Shown here: positions 18,957-27,600 of the stretch, piece by piece
Layout of the letters: each line of letters starts with the position of its first letter
How positions within the stretch are numbered: the first letter of the stretch is position 1
Origin: Planctomonas sp. JC2975
GTDB taxonomy: Bacteria; Actinomycetota; Actinomycetes; Actinomycetales; Microbacteriaceae
Reading direction: 5' to 3'
NCBI RefSeq assembly: GCF_012985205.1
Contig: NZ_JABEKS010000001.1
Span: 186,001 to 250,000, forward strand
DNA: 64,000 nt
The notes under the pieces: model-generated
Database searches by the model: none
Told to the model about the DNA's origin: nothing
Seen by the model: the letters and a program-made list of their open reading frames with translations, nothing else
Translations under genes and position numbers: made by a program

Positions 18957-19042
18957 GCGCGGGTGGCGGAATAGGCAGACGCGCTAGCTTGAGGTGCTAG
19001 TGCCCTTTATCGGGCGTGGGGGTTCAAGTCCCCCCTCGCGCA
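18957..19042 (+). tRNA. tRNA-Leu (anticodon GAG)
   Basis: Complete class II tRNA of 86 bases. The acceptor stem pairs GCGCGGG with CTCGCGC (one G-U), and the discriminator base is A. The D-arm carries AATAGGCAGAC. The anticodon stem-loop is CTAGC-TTGAGGT-GCTAG with anticodon GAG, reading CUC/CUU. The long variable arm is GCCC-TTTATC-GGGC, and the T-arm is GGGGG-TTCAAGT-CCCCC. CCA is not encoded. A TAATCT hexamer at 18914-18919 could be the -10 box, but no good -35 was found. Confidence 0.98.
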
Positions 19043-19048
19043 CAAACC

Positions 19049-19086
19049 AAAGAGAGCCGGTCCAGTGGACCGGCTCTCTTTCGTTT
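19049..19086 (+). terminator. Intrinsic terminator of tRNA-Leu
   Basis: A perfect 15-base-pair stem (arms 19049-19063 and 19067-19081) with a three-base loop AGT begins seven bases after the tRNA and ends in CTCTCTTTCGTTT. This is one of the best intrinsic terminators in the window. Confidence 0.92.
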
Positions 19087-19180
19087 GCGCATAAGGGTGT
19101 CCCCTTGAACCGCCCCGGGTGGGCCCCCGCGGCCAGAGGCTCCGCGCGCTGCGAAGCAGGGTGTGGAGGGGCCGCAGGGA

Positions 19181-19196
19181 CAAGTCCCCCCTCGCG
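19181..19196 (+). repeat. 16-bp copy of the tRNA-Leu 3' end
   Basis: CAAGTCCCCCCTCGCG at 19181-19196 is identical to positions 19025-19040 within the T-arm and acceptor stem of the upstream tRNA. The match stops on both sides and no other tRNA part is present. The position 156 bp downstream, in a gene-poor stretch, is what an attachment-site scar would look like. No integrase is present. The 214 bp from 19043 to 19256 otherwise hold only the tRNA terminator and a hairpin at 19196-19222. Confidence 0.55.
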
Positions 19197-19222
19197 GTTT
19201 CGAAGCATCGCTTCGAAGCCGA
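19196..19222 (-). terminator. Hairpin downstream of the SUMF1-like gene
   Basis: An inverted repeat of about 12 bases per arm (CGGTTTCGAAGC against GCTTCGAAGCCG, one mismatch) with loop ATC lies 35 bases beyond the stop of the minus-strand SUMF1-like gene. It may terminate that transcript; there is no T-tract. Confidence 0.4.
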
Positions 19223-19256
19223 GCCTCGGTCTCGGTGCTCGACGAACCGGACCCAC

Positions 19257-20000
19257 TCAGCGCAACGGCGTCCAGCCGAAGGGGACGGGACCGGATCCCA
19301 GCGCCCGTTCGCGGTCGGCAATGGCCGACCACCCCTGAGCCTCGTCCTCGGAGTCGAATCCACCGCGGGCGAGGCGGACGCCCACGTCGTCCTGATGTGT
19401 GCGCGGGTCGCCGCCGCGGCGAGTCGATGCGCGGACGCTCCATGCGTCATCCGCGAATCCACCGCCGCGGAACACGCGATAGGCGCCGTAGCGTGCGGGG
19501 TCGAGCAGGTCCCAGCACCATTCCCACACGTTGCCGAGGGTGTCGAACAGGCCGTTCAGGTTCGGATGCTTGCCGCCAACGTTCTGCGGCGATCCGACGC
19601 CATCTGTGCTGGTCCAGGCGATCTCCGCGAGCGGCCCGTACTGCGGACCGATCGAGCCGGCACGACACGCGAATTCCCATTCGGCCTCTGTCGGAAGGCG
19701 GTAGCCGTCCGAGTCCACGTGCCAGGTGACGTCTTCGCCGTCGAACGTGTACGCCGCATCGAGGCCCTCCCACTCGGATGCGGCGTTGCAGACGCGGATC
19801 GCGCGCAGCCAGCTGACATCGACGGCCGGCCGGCGTGGATGCGACGCCGTCTCGCCGATGAGCTCGGCCAGCTGCTCCTGGGTGAGGGCATAGACCCCGA
19901 TCTGGAACGGCTCCAGCTCCACCGGGCGCTTCAGCGACCGGCGGGCATCGTGGAGGGTCACGGATCCCCCGGCGGCGGGCGCCAGCTCGATGTCGGCCAC
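19257..20000 (-). CDS. SUMF1/FGE-fold protein lacking the catalytic cysteines
   Basis: Formylglycine-generating-enzyme-like domain protein of 247 residues. The fold markers are present: LPTEAEWEFACRAG, GNVWEWCWD and YRVFRGGGF. True formylglycine-generating enzymes have two copper-binding cysteines shortly after the RGG block; here the stretch FADDAWSVRASTRRG has none, so oxidase activity is unlikely. A role as a substrate-binding or regulatory domain is more probable. The GTG at 20000 was chosen because the rest of the frame upstream overlaps the divergent channel gene and looks non-coding. No sulfatase gene is nearby. Confidence 0.82.
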   Translation of the reverse strand: MADIELAPAAGGSVTLHDARRSLKRPVELEPFQIGVYALTQEQLAELIGETASHPRRPAVDVSWLRAIRVCNAASEWEGLDAAYTFDGEDVTWHVDSDGYRLPTEAEWEFACRAGSIGPQYGPLAEIAWTSTDGVGSPQNVGGKHPNLNGLFDTLGNVWEWCWDLLDPARYGAYRVFRGGGFADDAWSVRASTRRGGDPRTHQDDVGVRLARGGFDSEDEAQGWSAIADRERALGSGPVPFGWTPLR

Positions 20001-20162
20001 CGCGGCAGTATGCCACGGCGCCGCCGCCGGACCGTCGTGTCGGCATCGGCAGTGGGCAGCGAACGGCGGATGCAGGCGGACGCTCCGCGCGCTGCCGCGT
20101 GGCACAGGCACCCGCTGCAGACGCCGTGCCACGCTGACGTGGACGCGACGAGAGGGGACTCG

Positions 20163-20999
20163 ATGCACGCGGACACGCCGAATGCCAGCGACGCGGCGGG
20201 ATTCCTCGCAGGGCTCGATCCCTGGGATGTGGCCTTCGCGGTGATCAGCGTTGTGCTGGGCATCGTCTTCGGGGTGCTGGCCAAGCGCGGTACTCAGGCT
20301 CTGCTCGCCCGCATTCCCAGCATCCCTGAGACCGTGGCGAAGCGGATCGCCAGCACGGTGCGGCTGGTGCTCATCCTGCTCGGCGTCGGGATAGCGCTCA
20401 CGTTCCTCGGTGCTCCCATCCAGCCGGTGATCGCTCTGGCGATCGTGCTCGCGGTGATCGCGGTTCTGGCGCTGCGCGGGATCGCCGAGAACTATGCGGC
20501 CGGACTCGTCATCCAGACGCGGCGGCCGTTCACCAGGGGTGACGTCGTGCGGATCGGCGACTACGAGGGCGTGGTGGCCGAGATCAATGGGCGGTCGGTC
20601 GCCGTGCGGCAGTTCGACGGATCCATCGCGCACATCCCGAACGCGAGCGTGCTGTCCAATCCGTTCCTGAACGAGTCGGAGCGCACGGCGCTCCGCGGCG
20701 AGCTCGAGGTGCGGGTGAGGTATCGGGATCGCGACGATCTCGACTCGGTCGTGGAGGGCATCCGCTCGGCCTGCGCGGGGGTGAGCTCGCTCATCGACGG
20801 CAAGCACGCCGAGGTGCTCTTCGTGGCACTCGCCCCGGATCGTGCGACGCTCGCCGTGCGCTACCGGCACCGTCCGACGCACAAGGGCGCGACTCGATCC
20901 GACATCGTCTCCGCCGTCTATGGCGCCGTTGCCGACCGGGATGCCGTCGTGACATCGGAGAAGGTGGATCCGCCGCTCACTCCCCCGGCCGTTCTCTAG
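20163..20999 (+). CDS. MscS family mechanosensitive ion channel protein
   Basis: Small MscS-like channel of 278 residues. Membrane segments lie at about 22-42, 62-84 and 86-112; the last is the pore-lining type helix rich in Ala/Gly/Leu (ALAIVLAVIAVLALRGIAENYAAG). It is followed by the MscS beta domain (RRPFTRGDVVRIGDYEGVVAEINGRSVAVRQFDG, with the PN of HIPNASVLSNPF). It should release solutes on hypo-osmotic shock. ATG 20163 follows GAGAGGGG; the longer upstream reading is shadow of the divergent SUMF1-like gene. It is convergent with the SRAP gene. Confidence 0.9.
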   Translation: MHADTPNASDAAGFLAGLDPWDVAFAVISVVLGIVFGVLAKRGTQALLARIPSIPETVAKRIASTVRLVLILLGVGIALTFLGAPIQPVIALAIVLAVIAVLALRGIAENYAAGLVIQTRRPFTRGDVVRIGDYEGVVAEINGRSVAVRQFDGSIAHIPNASVLSNPFLNESERTALRGELEVRVRYRDRDDLDSVVEGIRSACAGVSSLIDGKHAEVLFVALAPDRATLAVRYRHRPTHKGATRSDIVSAVYGAVADRDAVVTSEKVDPPLTPPAVL

Positions 21000-21041
21000 T
21001 CGACGCGATGTGGTGCATCGGTGTCACCGAGTCGCGTCGCG

Positions 21042-21752
21042 TCAGGATGCGAGCGGCTCGATGAGCGACGGATCGTCGGGATCGGCCGTGCGGGAGTTGT
21101 TCACCTTCGGGTCGACTTCGTAGCTCGTGACGGTGCCCGCCACCTTCTCGGATTCAGCCGTCAGCAGCTGGACCATGTTCTGCTTGCCGGGCTCGTCGAG
21201 CTTGTCGGGGGTGAGGAACTCGTCCCAGGCGTCCCGCTCGAGGAAGACCGGCATGCGGTCGTGGATCTCGCCTGAGGCGTCCCTGGCCTCCCTGGTGATG
21301 ATCGCGGTGGACACCTGCCACTCGTCGTCGACCTTGCGCACCGTGTAGATGCCTGCAGCTGCCAGCAGGCCGCCGTCGCCCGAGTGCAGGAAGTGGGCGC
21401 GCTTGTGGCCGGGCTCGCCCGTCCACTCGTAGTAGCCGCGCATCGGGACGATGGCCCTCGAGGAGGCGAATGCACCCTTCCAGAGTCCGTTGCTCGTCAC
21501 GGTCTCGATGCGGGCGTTGAAGTTGGGACGCTTGGATTCGCGCATGAAGGCGGGGTGGAAGTCCCACACGGCGCCGTCGACGCTGCGTCGCACCTCCCCC
21601 GTGCCCTTGTCGACTCGCTCCCTCACGATGGGCACGACGTCGGTCGGCGCGATCGAGTAGCTCGGACGCCAGTCGTTCAGGTCGCCGCCCGCGGCGACGA
21701 ACTCCGTGATGAGCTCGTTGACGTCGTCGTCCATCGCGAAACGTCCGCACAT
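21042..21752 (-). CDS. SRAP family abasic-site sensor (YedK/HMCES-type)
   Basis: Forms a thiazolidine crosslink with abasic sites in single-stranded DNA and so protects forks from strand breakage. The 236 residues begin MCGRF, making Cys2 the catalytic residue after Met removal. The other conserved sites are Asn79 in NFNARIET, Glu109 in YYEW, and His164 in IHDRMPVFL. The ATG is preceded by AGGAGGTCGCAC, an excellent ribosome binding site. It diverges from the mutasome operon across 208 bp, which fits a shared role in DNA damage tolerance. The LexA-type box lies nearer to the mutasome side. Confidence 0.93.
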   Translation of the reverse strand: MCGRFAMDDDVNELITEFVAAGGDLNDWRPSYSIAPTDVVPIVRERVDKGTGEVRRSVDGAVWDFHPAFMRESKRPNFNARIETVTSNGLWKGAFASSRAIVPMRGYYEWTGEPGHKRAHFLHSGDGGLLAAAGIYTVRKVDDEWQVSTAIITREARDASGEIHDRMPVFLERDAWDEFLTPDKLDEPGKQNMVQLLTAESEKVAGTVTSYEVDPKVNNSRTADPDDPSLIEPLAS

Positions 21753-21925
21753 GTGCGACCTCCTGTCGGCGGTGCTTCTCAGCCTTGTGTTGTTCTCTCG
21801 GAAGGCTACTCGGCACCGCAGATGGGCTCACTCGTCTCGCTCAGCGGTCCACGGGTGAGCAGGAACGAGCGTCGAGGACGGAATTCTTCCCCGAATGAGT
21901 GAACGGGACAACACGCCGTAGAGGT

Positions 21926-21954
21926 TTGACAGTTTCGAATATGCGTTCGAAACT
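21926..21954 (+). promoter_or_regulatory. SOS promoter with LexA-type box in the -35/-10 spacer
   Basis: TTGACA at 21926-21931 is a consensus -35. A 17-base spacer leads to GAAACT at 21949-21954 as a weak -10. The box TCGAATATGCGTTCGA at 21935-21950 matches the actinobacterial LexA consensus TCGAAC-N4-GTTCGA at 11 of the 12 defined bases and fills the spacer, so a bound repressor would block polymerase. The predicted transcription start falls on the GTG of imuA'. Confidence 0.85.
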
Positions 21955-21960
21955 GGAAGA

Positions 21961-22866
21961 GTGACGCTTCTCGCCGAGTACTACTCCCCCGCCTCCCCGG
22001 CGGAGCCATGGGAGAGTGCCGCTGCGGAGCGGCGTGCTGGTGCCGACGAGTCGTGGGATGGCGCTCGAGCCGGCTCCTCTGAGCGCGCGGGGCAGGACGA
22101 TCGCGCAGCAGTCGAGCGGGCACGAGCCGACCTGGATCGGCTGCTGAGCCTGCGTTCGAAGCTGGGCGAGCTGGAACGCACCAGGGTGGACGACGGCGCA
22201 CTGCCAACGCATCCCGCGCTGGGGGCGCTTCTCCCCGGCGGCGGGCTGCAACCGGGTGGGGTGTACTCGGTCGGAGGGTCCACTTCCATCCTCATGGCGC
22301 TGCTCGCAGGCCCCAGCGCCGACGGTGCATGGTGCGCCGTGGTGGGGATGCCGGGGTTCGGCGCCGAGGCTGCCGCACTGTCCGGCGTCGACCTCGACCG
22401 GCTGGTGCTGGTGCCGTATCCCGGCGACAGGTGGTTCAGCGTGACGGCGGCGCTGGCGGATGCGGTGAGCGTCGTCGTCACCACTCCCAGGACCATGGTC
22501 GGCGATGCGGAGGCGGCCAGGCTGGCAGCCCGGTTGCGGCAACGCGGCGCCGTGCTGCTCGTCTGCGGGCGATGGCCGCGCGTGGATGCCACGGTGGGTG
22601 TGGCATCCAGCGCGTGGTCGGGGGTCGGTGAAGGGCACGGTTACCTGGCGGCACGCGAGCTCACGGTGACGGCGGAGAGCCGGTCGTGGGGGCGTGAGCG
22701 TCGGGCGACGCTCCTGCTGACACCCGATGGACGCCTGCAGGACGCCGCGCCCGCGACGAAAGCACCGCGTCCGATTCCGCTGCACGCCGTGCGCGCCGGC
22801 CAATCGCAGGGCAGTCGTCCCGCCTTGGCGTCCGACGTGTCGCAGCGGCTGAGGGCGGTGGGCTAG
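21961..22866 (+). CDS. ImuA'-like RecA-fold mutasome protein
   Basis: Actinobacterial ImuA' homologue of 301 residues, accessory to ImuB and DnaE2 in damage-induced mutagenesis. After a polar N-terminus it has a RecA-like core at about 78-245; the P-loop position reads GGGLQPGGVYSVGG and lacks a canonical Walker A lysine, so ATP hydrolysis is doubtful. The GTG at 21961 sits at the predicted transcription start, with no spaced Shine-Dalgarno, which suggests a leaderless mRNA. The stop (TAG at 22864-22866) immediately precedes imuB. Identification rests mainly on gene order plus the RecA-like pattern. Confidence 0.82.
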   Translation: MTLLAEYYSPASPAEPWESAAAERRAGADESWDGARAGSSERAGQDDRAAVERARADLDRLLSLRSKLGELERTRVDDGALPTHPALGALLPGGGLQPGGVYSVGGSTSILMALLAGPSADGAWCAVVGMPGFGAEAAALSGVDLDRLVLVPYPGDRWFSVTAALADAVSVVVTTPRTMVGDAEAARLAARLRQRGAVLLVCGRWPRVDATVGVASSAWSGVGEGHGYLAARELTVTAESRSWGRERRATLLLTPDGRLQDAAPATKAPRPIPLHAVRAGQSQGSRPALASDVSQRLRAVG

Positions 22867-24546
22867 GTGCTCCCAGAGAGGGACCGCGATGTGCAGACCG
22901 TGCTGGCACTCGACAGCGGTGTGCCGGGCGGGGACCGGCGCACGGAACAGCACAGTCCACGCCGCACACTGCTGCTCTGGTGCCCGGACTGGCCGGTGCG
23001 GGCCGCGGTGGCTGCCGGGCTGGCGGAGGACGGGCATCCGGTCGCGCTCATCGACAAGGGGCTGGTGTTCGCCTCATCGGCAGAGGCGAGGCGCGAGGGC
23101 GTGCGTCGTGGGCTGCGCGTGCGGGAGGCGCAGTCGCGGTGCTCGTCCCTCGTCGTGCTGCCCTACGACGCCGCACTCGACCAGCGGGAGTTCGAGCCGT
23201 TGCTGACGGCGATCGAGCAGGCGATCCCCGGCGTGCAGCCCGTTCGGCCGGGGCTGTGCGCTCTGCGGGCGCGCGGGCCTGCGCGGTTCTACGGCGGGGA
23301 GGATGCCGCGGCATTCCAGCTGCTCCGCGTCGCCGCCGAGCACGGCTCCCCCGACGCCTGCGTGGGCATCGCCGACGGGCCGTTCGCCGCTGAGCAGGCG
23401 GCGCGGGCTGCATCGCGTCCGTGGGGAAGGCGGAGCGCGAGGGCGCCGGACGCCGCAGCGGCGAACGATCGTGTGCTGATCGTCGAGCCGGGCGGATCCG
23501 CAGCGTTCCTCGCCCCGCTGCCGGTCGACGCGTTCGGATACGACGTGCAGCTCACCACGCTGTTCCACCGGCTCGGCCTGGACACGATCGGGGCCGTGGC
23601 GGCGCTGGATCCGCTCGAGCTGGAGGACAGGTTCGGTCAGGAGGGCGTCCGCGCGCACGCCCTCGCCACGGGTGTGGAGCGGACAGTCGTGGTGCCGAGG
23701 GATCCGCAGGCCGTGCTGGAGCGATCCATCCCGTTCGAACCGGGACTGGAGCGTGCGGACGAGGTGACATTCGCCTTCCGGCAGACCGCTGACGACTTCG
23801 TGGCATCCCTCTCCGCCCAGAAGCTCGTGGCCACGGCGGTGACGATCGTGGTGCGCTCCGAGTCGGGGGCGGAGAGCGAGCGCACGTGGCTGCATCCGAG
23901 GTGGTTCACGGCGCCCGACGTCGTGGATCGTGTGCGATGGCAGCTGCAAGGTGCCGGCGTCGACAGCGGACTGGACTCCGCCGTCGTCGAGGTGACGGTG
24001 AAGCCGGAGGCGGTGGACGCCGCGAGCCACCACGAGGACGGCCTGTTCGGCGGCGGCCCTGACGAGCGAGTGCACCACGCGCTCTCCCGCGTGCAGAGCA
24101 TGCTCGGGCACGACGCCGTCGGCACCGCCGCCGTCGCGGGAGGACGGATGCTCGCCGATCGCACGGTACTGGTCCCGTGGGGCGATCGTGCTCCGGATGC
24201 CGTGGCCGGCGACCGAGCGAAGCCGTGGCCCGGATCCCTCCCGCCGCCGCTGCCGTCAACGGTGTATTCGCCGCCGGTGCGGTGCGCGGTGCTGGCGGCA
24301 TCCGGCGCTCCCGTCGACGTGGATGACGCAGGCGAGCTCACGGCCGATCCGGTGGGCTTCTCCCCCGTGCCGGGCAGGCCGCTCGGCGTTGCAGGATGGG
24401 CGGGACCGTGGCCAATCGAGGAACGCTGGTGGGATGCGGACGCCGTCCGCGCCGTGCATCGCCTGCAACTCGTCGACTCGAGCGGCGGCGCCTGGCTCGT
24501 GCTGCTCGAACGAGGCCAGTGGATGCTCGAGGCTCGCTATGACTGA
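22867..24546 (+). CDS. imuB: ImuB, Y-family polymerase-like mutasome adapter
   Basis: Catalytically inactive Y-family polymerase relative that links DnaE2 and ImuA' to the sliding clamp during error-prone repair. The 559 residues start with a 30-residue extension, then RTLLLWCPDWPVRAAV where active polymerases have the first catalytic aspartates, consistent with ImuB. The palm/fingers region runs to about 245 and the little-finger domain to about 375, followed by a long C-terminal tail. The GTG at 22867 directly follows the imuA' stop. The end overlaps a possible 33-residue ORF that leads to dnaE2. Confidence 0.93.
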   Translation: MLPERDRDVQTVLALDSGVPGGDRRTEQHSPRRTLLLWCPDWPVRAAVAAGLAEDGHPVALIDKGLVFASSAEARREGVRRGLRVREAQSRCSSLVVLPYDAALDQREFEPLLTAIEQAIPGVQPVRPGLCALRARGPARFYGGEDAAAFQLLRVAAEHGSPDACVGIADGPFAAEQAARAASRPWGRRSARAPDAAAANDRVLIVEPGGSAAFLAPLPVDAFGYDVQLTTLFHRLGLDTIGAVAALDPLELEDRFGQEGVRAHALATGVERTVVVPRDPQAVLERSIPFEPGLERADEVTFAFRQTADDFVASLSAQKLVATAVTIVVRSESGAESERTWLHPRWFTAPDVVDRVRWQLQGAGVDSGLDSAVVEVTVKPEAVDAASHHEDGLFGGGPDERVHHALSRVQSMLGHDAVGTAAVAGGRMLADRTVLVPWGDRAPDAVAGDRAKPWPGSLPPPLPSTVYSPPVRCAVLAASGAPVDVDDAGELTADPVGFSPVPGRPLGVAGWAGPWPIEERWWDADAVRAVHRLQLVDSSGGAWLVLLERGQWMLEARYD

Positions 24547-24640
24547 GCTCCGATCGCTGGTCGGGCTTGGCGGAAGCAGGAGGGGATCTCTCGGCCGGCT
24601 GGTTCCGACAGGCTCACTCATCGGCGCGGGGGTGACCTGA
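24539..24640 (+). CDS. Possible small ORF linking imuB and dnaE2
   Basis: An ATG overlapping the last codons of imuB opens a 33-codon frame whose TGA stops one base before the dnaE2 ATG (TGA C ATG). The predicted peptide begins MTELRSLVGLGGSRRGSL and is basic and Gly/Leu-rich, without a known domain. The tight fit at both ends suggests it may act as a coupling peptide that carries ribosomes from imuB to dnaE2. It could equally be chance, since any intergenic spacer of this size may contain such a frame. Confidence 0.35.
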   Translation: MTELRSLVGLGGSRRGSLGRLVPTGSLIGAGVT

Positions 24641-24641
24641 C

Positions 24642-27600
24642 ATGGGCTGGAAGAACCCGCCGATCCCGTGGTCGGAACTGGAGCGCACCCTGTCTGGGCG
24701 TCGTCCGCCTGAGGGAGATCTCGCTGCGCTGGACTCTCCGGCCCGCAGCGTGAAGCGACGCACGTACCGAGGTGAGCCGATCACGCCGATCGACGGCCCG
24801 TATGTGCCGTACGCCGAGCTGCACGCGCACTCCCACTACAGCTTCCTCGACGGCGCCAGCGCGCCCGAGCGGCTCATCGAGGAGGCCGCACGGCTGCGAC
24901 TGAACGCCATCGCCCTCACGGATCACGACGGGATGTACGGCATCGTGCGCCTCGCGGAGGCGGCGGAGATCCACACGGCGGTGAAGACCGTGTTCGGCGC
25001 AGAACTCTCGCTCGGGCTCGGGAAGCCGCAGAACGGCGAGGCGGATCCGGAGGGCACGCACCTGCTGGTGCTCGCTCGCGGCGAGGAGGGATACCACCGG
25101 CTGGCTGGCGCGATCACCGACGCCCAGCTGCATCCCGATGCCGAGAAGGGACGGCCGGTGTACGACATCGACGCACTCGCCGACCAGGCCGGCGGCCACT
25201 GGACCGTGCTCACCGGATGCCGCAAGGGCGCGGTGCGGCAGGCGCTCGCCGCAGGAGTGGGCGCGGGCAGCGGCGGCGGCGTCTTCGGCAGATCGGTGCA
25301 CCAGGAACTCGACATGGGCACGGTGTTCGGAGACGTCAGGGTCTTCGGGGAACGGACCGCGGATGCCGCGCTGCAGGGCTTCGATGCGACATCCGGAGTC
25401 GACGTGGGGGCGGCATCCCGCGCCATCGACGAGCTCGTCGAGCTGTTCGGCGCCGAGCACGTGGTCGTCGAGCTGTTCGACACCGGGTCCCCGCTGGACA
25501 CCGTGCACAACGATGTTCTGTACGCGCTGGCCGAGCGCAAGGGTCTGGCATCCGTCGCGACGGGTCTCGTGCACTACGCGTCGAAGGCGGAGCGGCCGCT
25601 CGCCACGGCGATGGCAGCCGTGCGGGCACGCCGCAGCCTGGACGAGATCGACGGCTGGCTTCCCGCGGCGGCGACCACCGGGATGCGCACGGGGGCGGAG
25701 ATGGCGAAACGGTTCGCGCGCTACCCGGGCGTGATCGAGCGCACGGTCGAGATCGCCGACAGCCACGCCTTCTCGCTGAGCTCGGCCAAGCCCAAGCTGC
25801 CCAAGCAGGACGTGCCGCATGGCCACACGCCGATGAGCTACCTGCGCCGGCTCGTCGAGGAGGGCATCGCGGAGCGATACCCGGCCGACTATCCGCACGC
25901 GAGCGCCGAAGCGGTGCTGGCGCGCATGGAGCAGGAGCTGTCGGTGATCGAGGCGAAGGACTTCCCCGGCTACTTCCTCATCGTGTACGACATCGTGCGG
26001 TTCGCGCGGGAGCGCGGCATCCTGTGCCAGGGTCGCGGATCGGCCGCGAACTCGGCCGTCTGCTACGCCCTGAAGATCACGTCGGTGGACTCCATCCAGT
26101 ACAAGCTGCCGTTCGAGCGCTTCCTCTCCAGCATGCGGCCGGAGGAGCCCGACATCGACGTGGACTTCGACGCCAGGCGGCGTGAAGAGGTCATCCAGTA
26201 CGTCTTCGGCAAGTACGGCCGCAGAAATGCCGCCCAGGTGGCCAACGTGGTCAGCTACCGGCCGAAGAACGCGGTGCGCGACATGGCGAAGGCGCTCGGC
26301 CACTCCACGGGACAACAGGACGCCTGGTCCAAGCAGGTCGAGAGATATGGGCCGGATGTCTTCACCGGCGACCACGACATCCCGGATGCCGTGGTCACGC
26401 TCTCGAAGCAGCTGCTGACCGCGCCGCGGCACCTGGGTATCCACTCCGGCGGCATGGTGCTCACGGATCGTCCCGTCGGCGAGGTGGTTCCCGTCGAACA
26501 CGCCCGCATGGAGAACCGCACGGTGCTCCAGTGGGACAAGAACGACTGCGAATGGATGGGCCTGGTCAAGTTCGACCTGCTCGGTCTCGGCATGCTCGCC
26601 GCCGTGCAGTACATGTTCGACATGGTCGAGCAGCACCTCGGGGAGAAGTGGACGCTCGCCGACCTGCCCAAAGAGGAGCCGGCGGTCTACGACATGCTGT
26701 GCAGGGCTGATGCCATCGGCGTGTTCCAGGTGGAGAGCCGCGCCCAGCTCGGCACACTCCCCCGCCTGCTGCCGCGCGAGTTCTACGACCTCGTGATCGA
26801 GGTGGCGCTGATCCGGCCGGGACCCATCCAGGGTGGGGCCGTGCATCCGTACATCCGCCGCAGGGCTGGCAAGGAAGACGTCGTGTACGCGCACGAGGAT
26901 CTCATTCCGGTGCTGGAGCGCACGAAGGGCATCCCGCTGTTCCAGGAGCAGGTGATGCAGATGGCGATGGCCATCGGCGACTGCACGGGAGAAGATGCGG
27001 ACCTGCTGCGGCGGGCGATGGGATCCAAGCGCGGCATCGAGAAGATCGGCACGCTGCGCGACAAGGTCTTCGGCGGCATGGCGAGGCGCGGACTCGACGA
27101 AGCGGCACAGCAGGGCATCTGGTCGCAGATCGAGGCGTTCGCCGACTTCGGATTCGCCGAGAGCCACGCGCTCAGCTTCGCGCTCATCGTTTACGCCAGC
27201 TCGTGGCTCAAGCTGCACTATCCCGCGGTGTTCCTTGCCGCGTTGATCAAAGCGCAGCCGATGGGCTTCTACTCGCCGCAGTCGCTCACCCAGGATGCCG
27301 TGCGGCACGGCGTGATCGTGCGTCACGCCGACATCAACAGCTCCGGCGTGCATCCGGACCTCGAATCGGTCGACGAGCGCACAGCCGCTGCGGCGACACC
27401 TGGCGGCATGGACTCCTGCCTCGCACAGAAGCAGCCGTCCATTCCGAAGAAGTTCGACCGCACCGACCAGGATGTCTCCCTCTCCCACCGCAGAGACGGC
27501 GCGCTCGCCGTGCGCCTCGGCCTCGCCGGCGTGAACACGATCGGTGAGAAGCACGCGGGGCGCATCGTCGAGGAACGGGATGCATACGGCCCGTACACGA

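Noticed and set aside
21000-21041. GACGCGA/TCGCGTC stem between the MscS gene and SRAP as a terminator
   Set aside because: Seven pairs with a loop above twenty bases and no T-tract; too weak to call.
24618-27554. A 978-codon open frame on the minus strand opposite dnaE2
   Set aside because: It is an antisense shadow: the plus strand encodes a full DnaE2 with all motifs, and the minus-strand product is His/Arg/Val-rich with no domain. Long antisense frames are common at this GC content.
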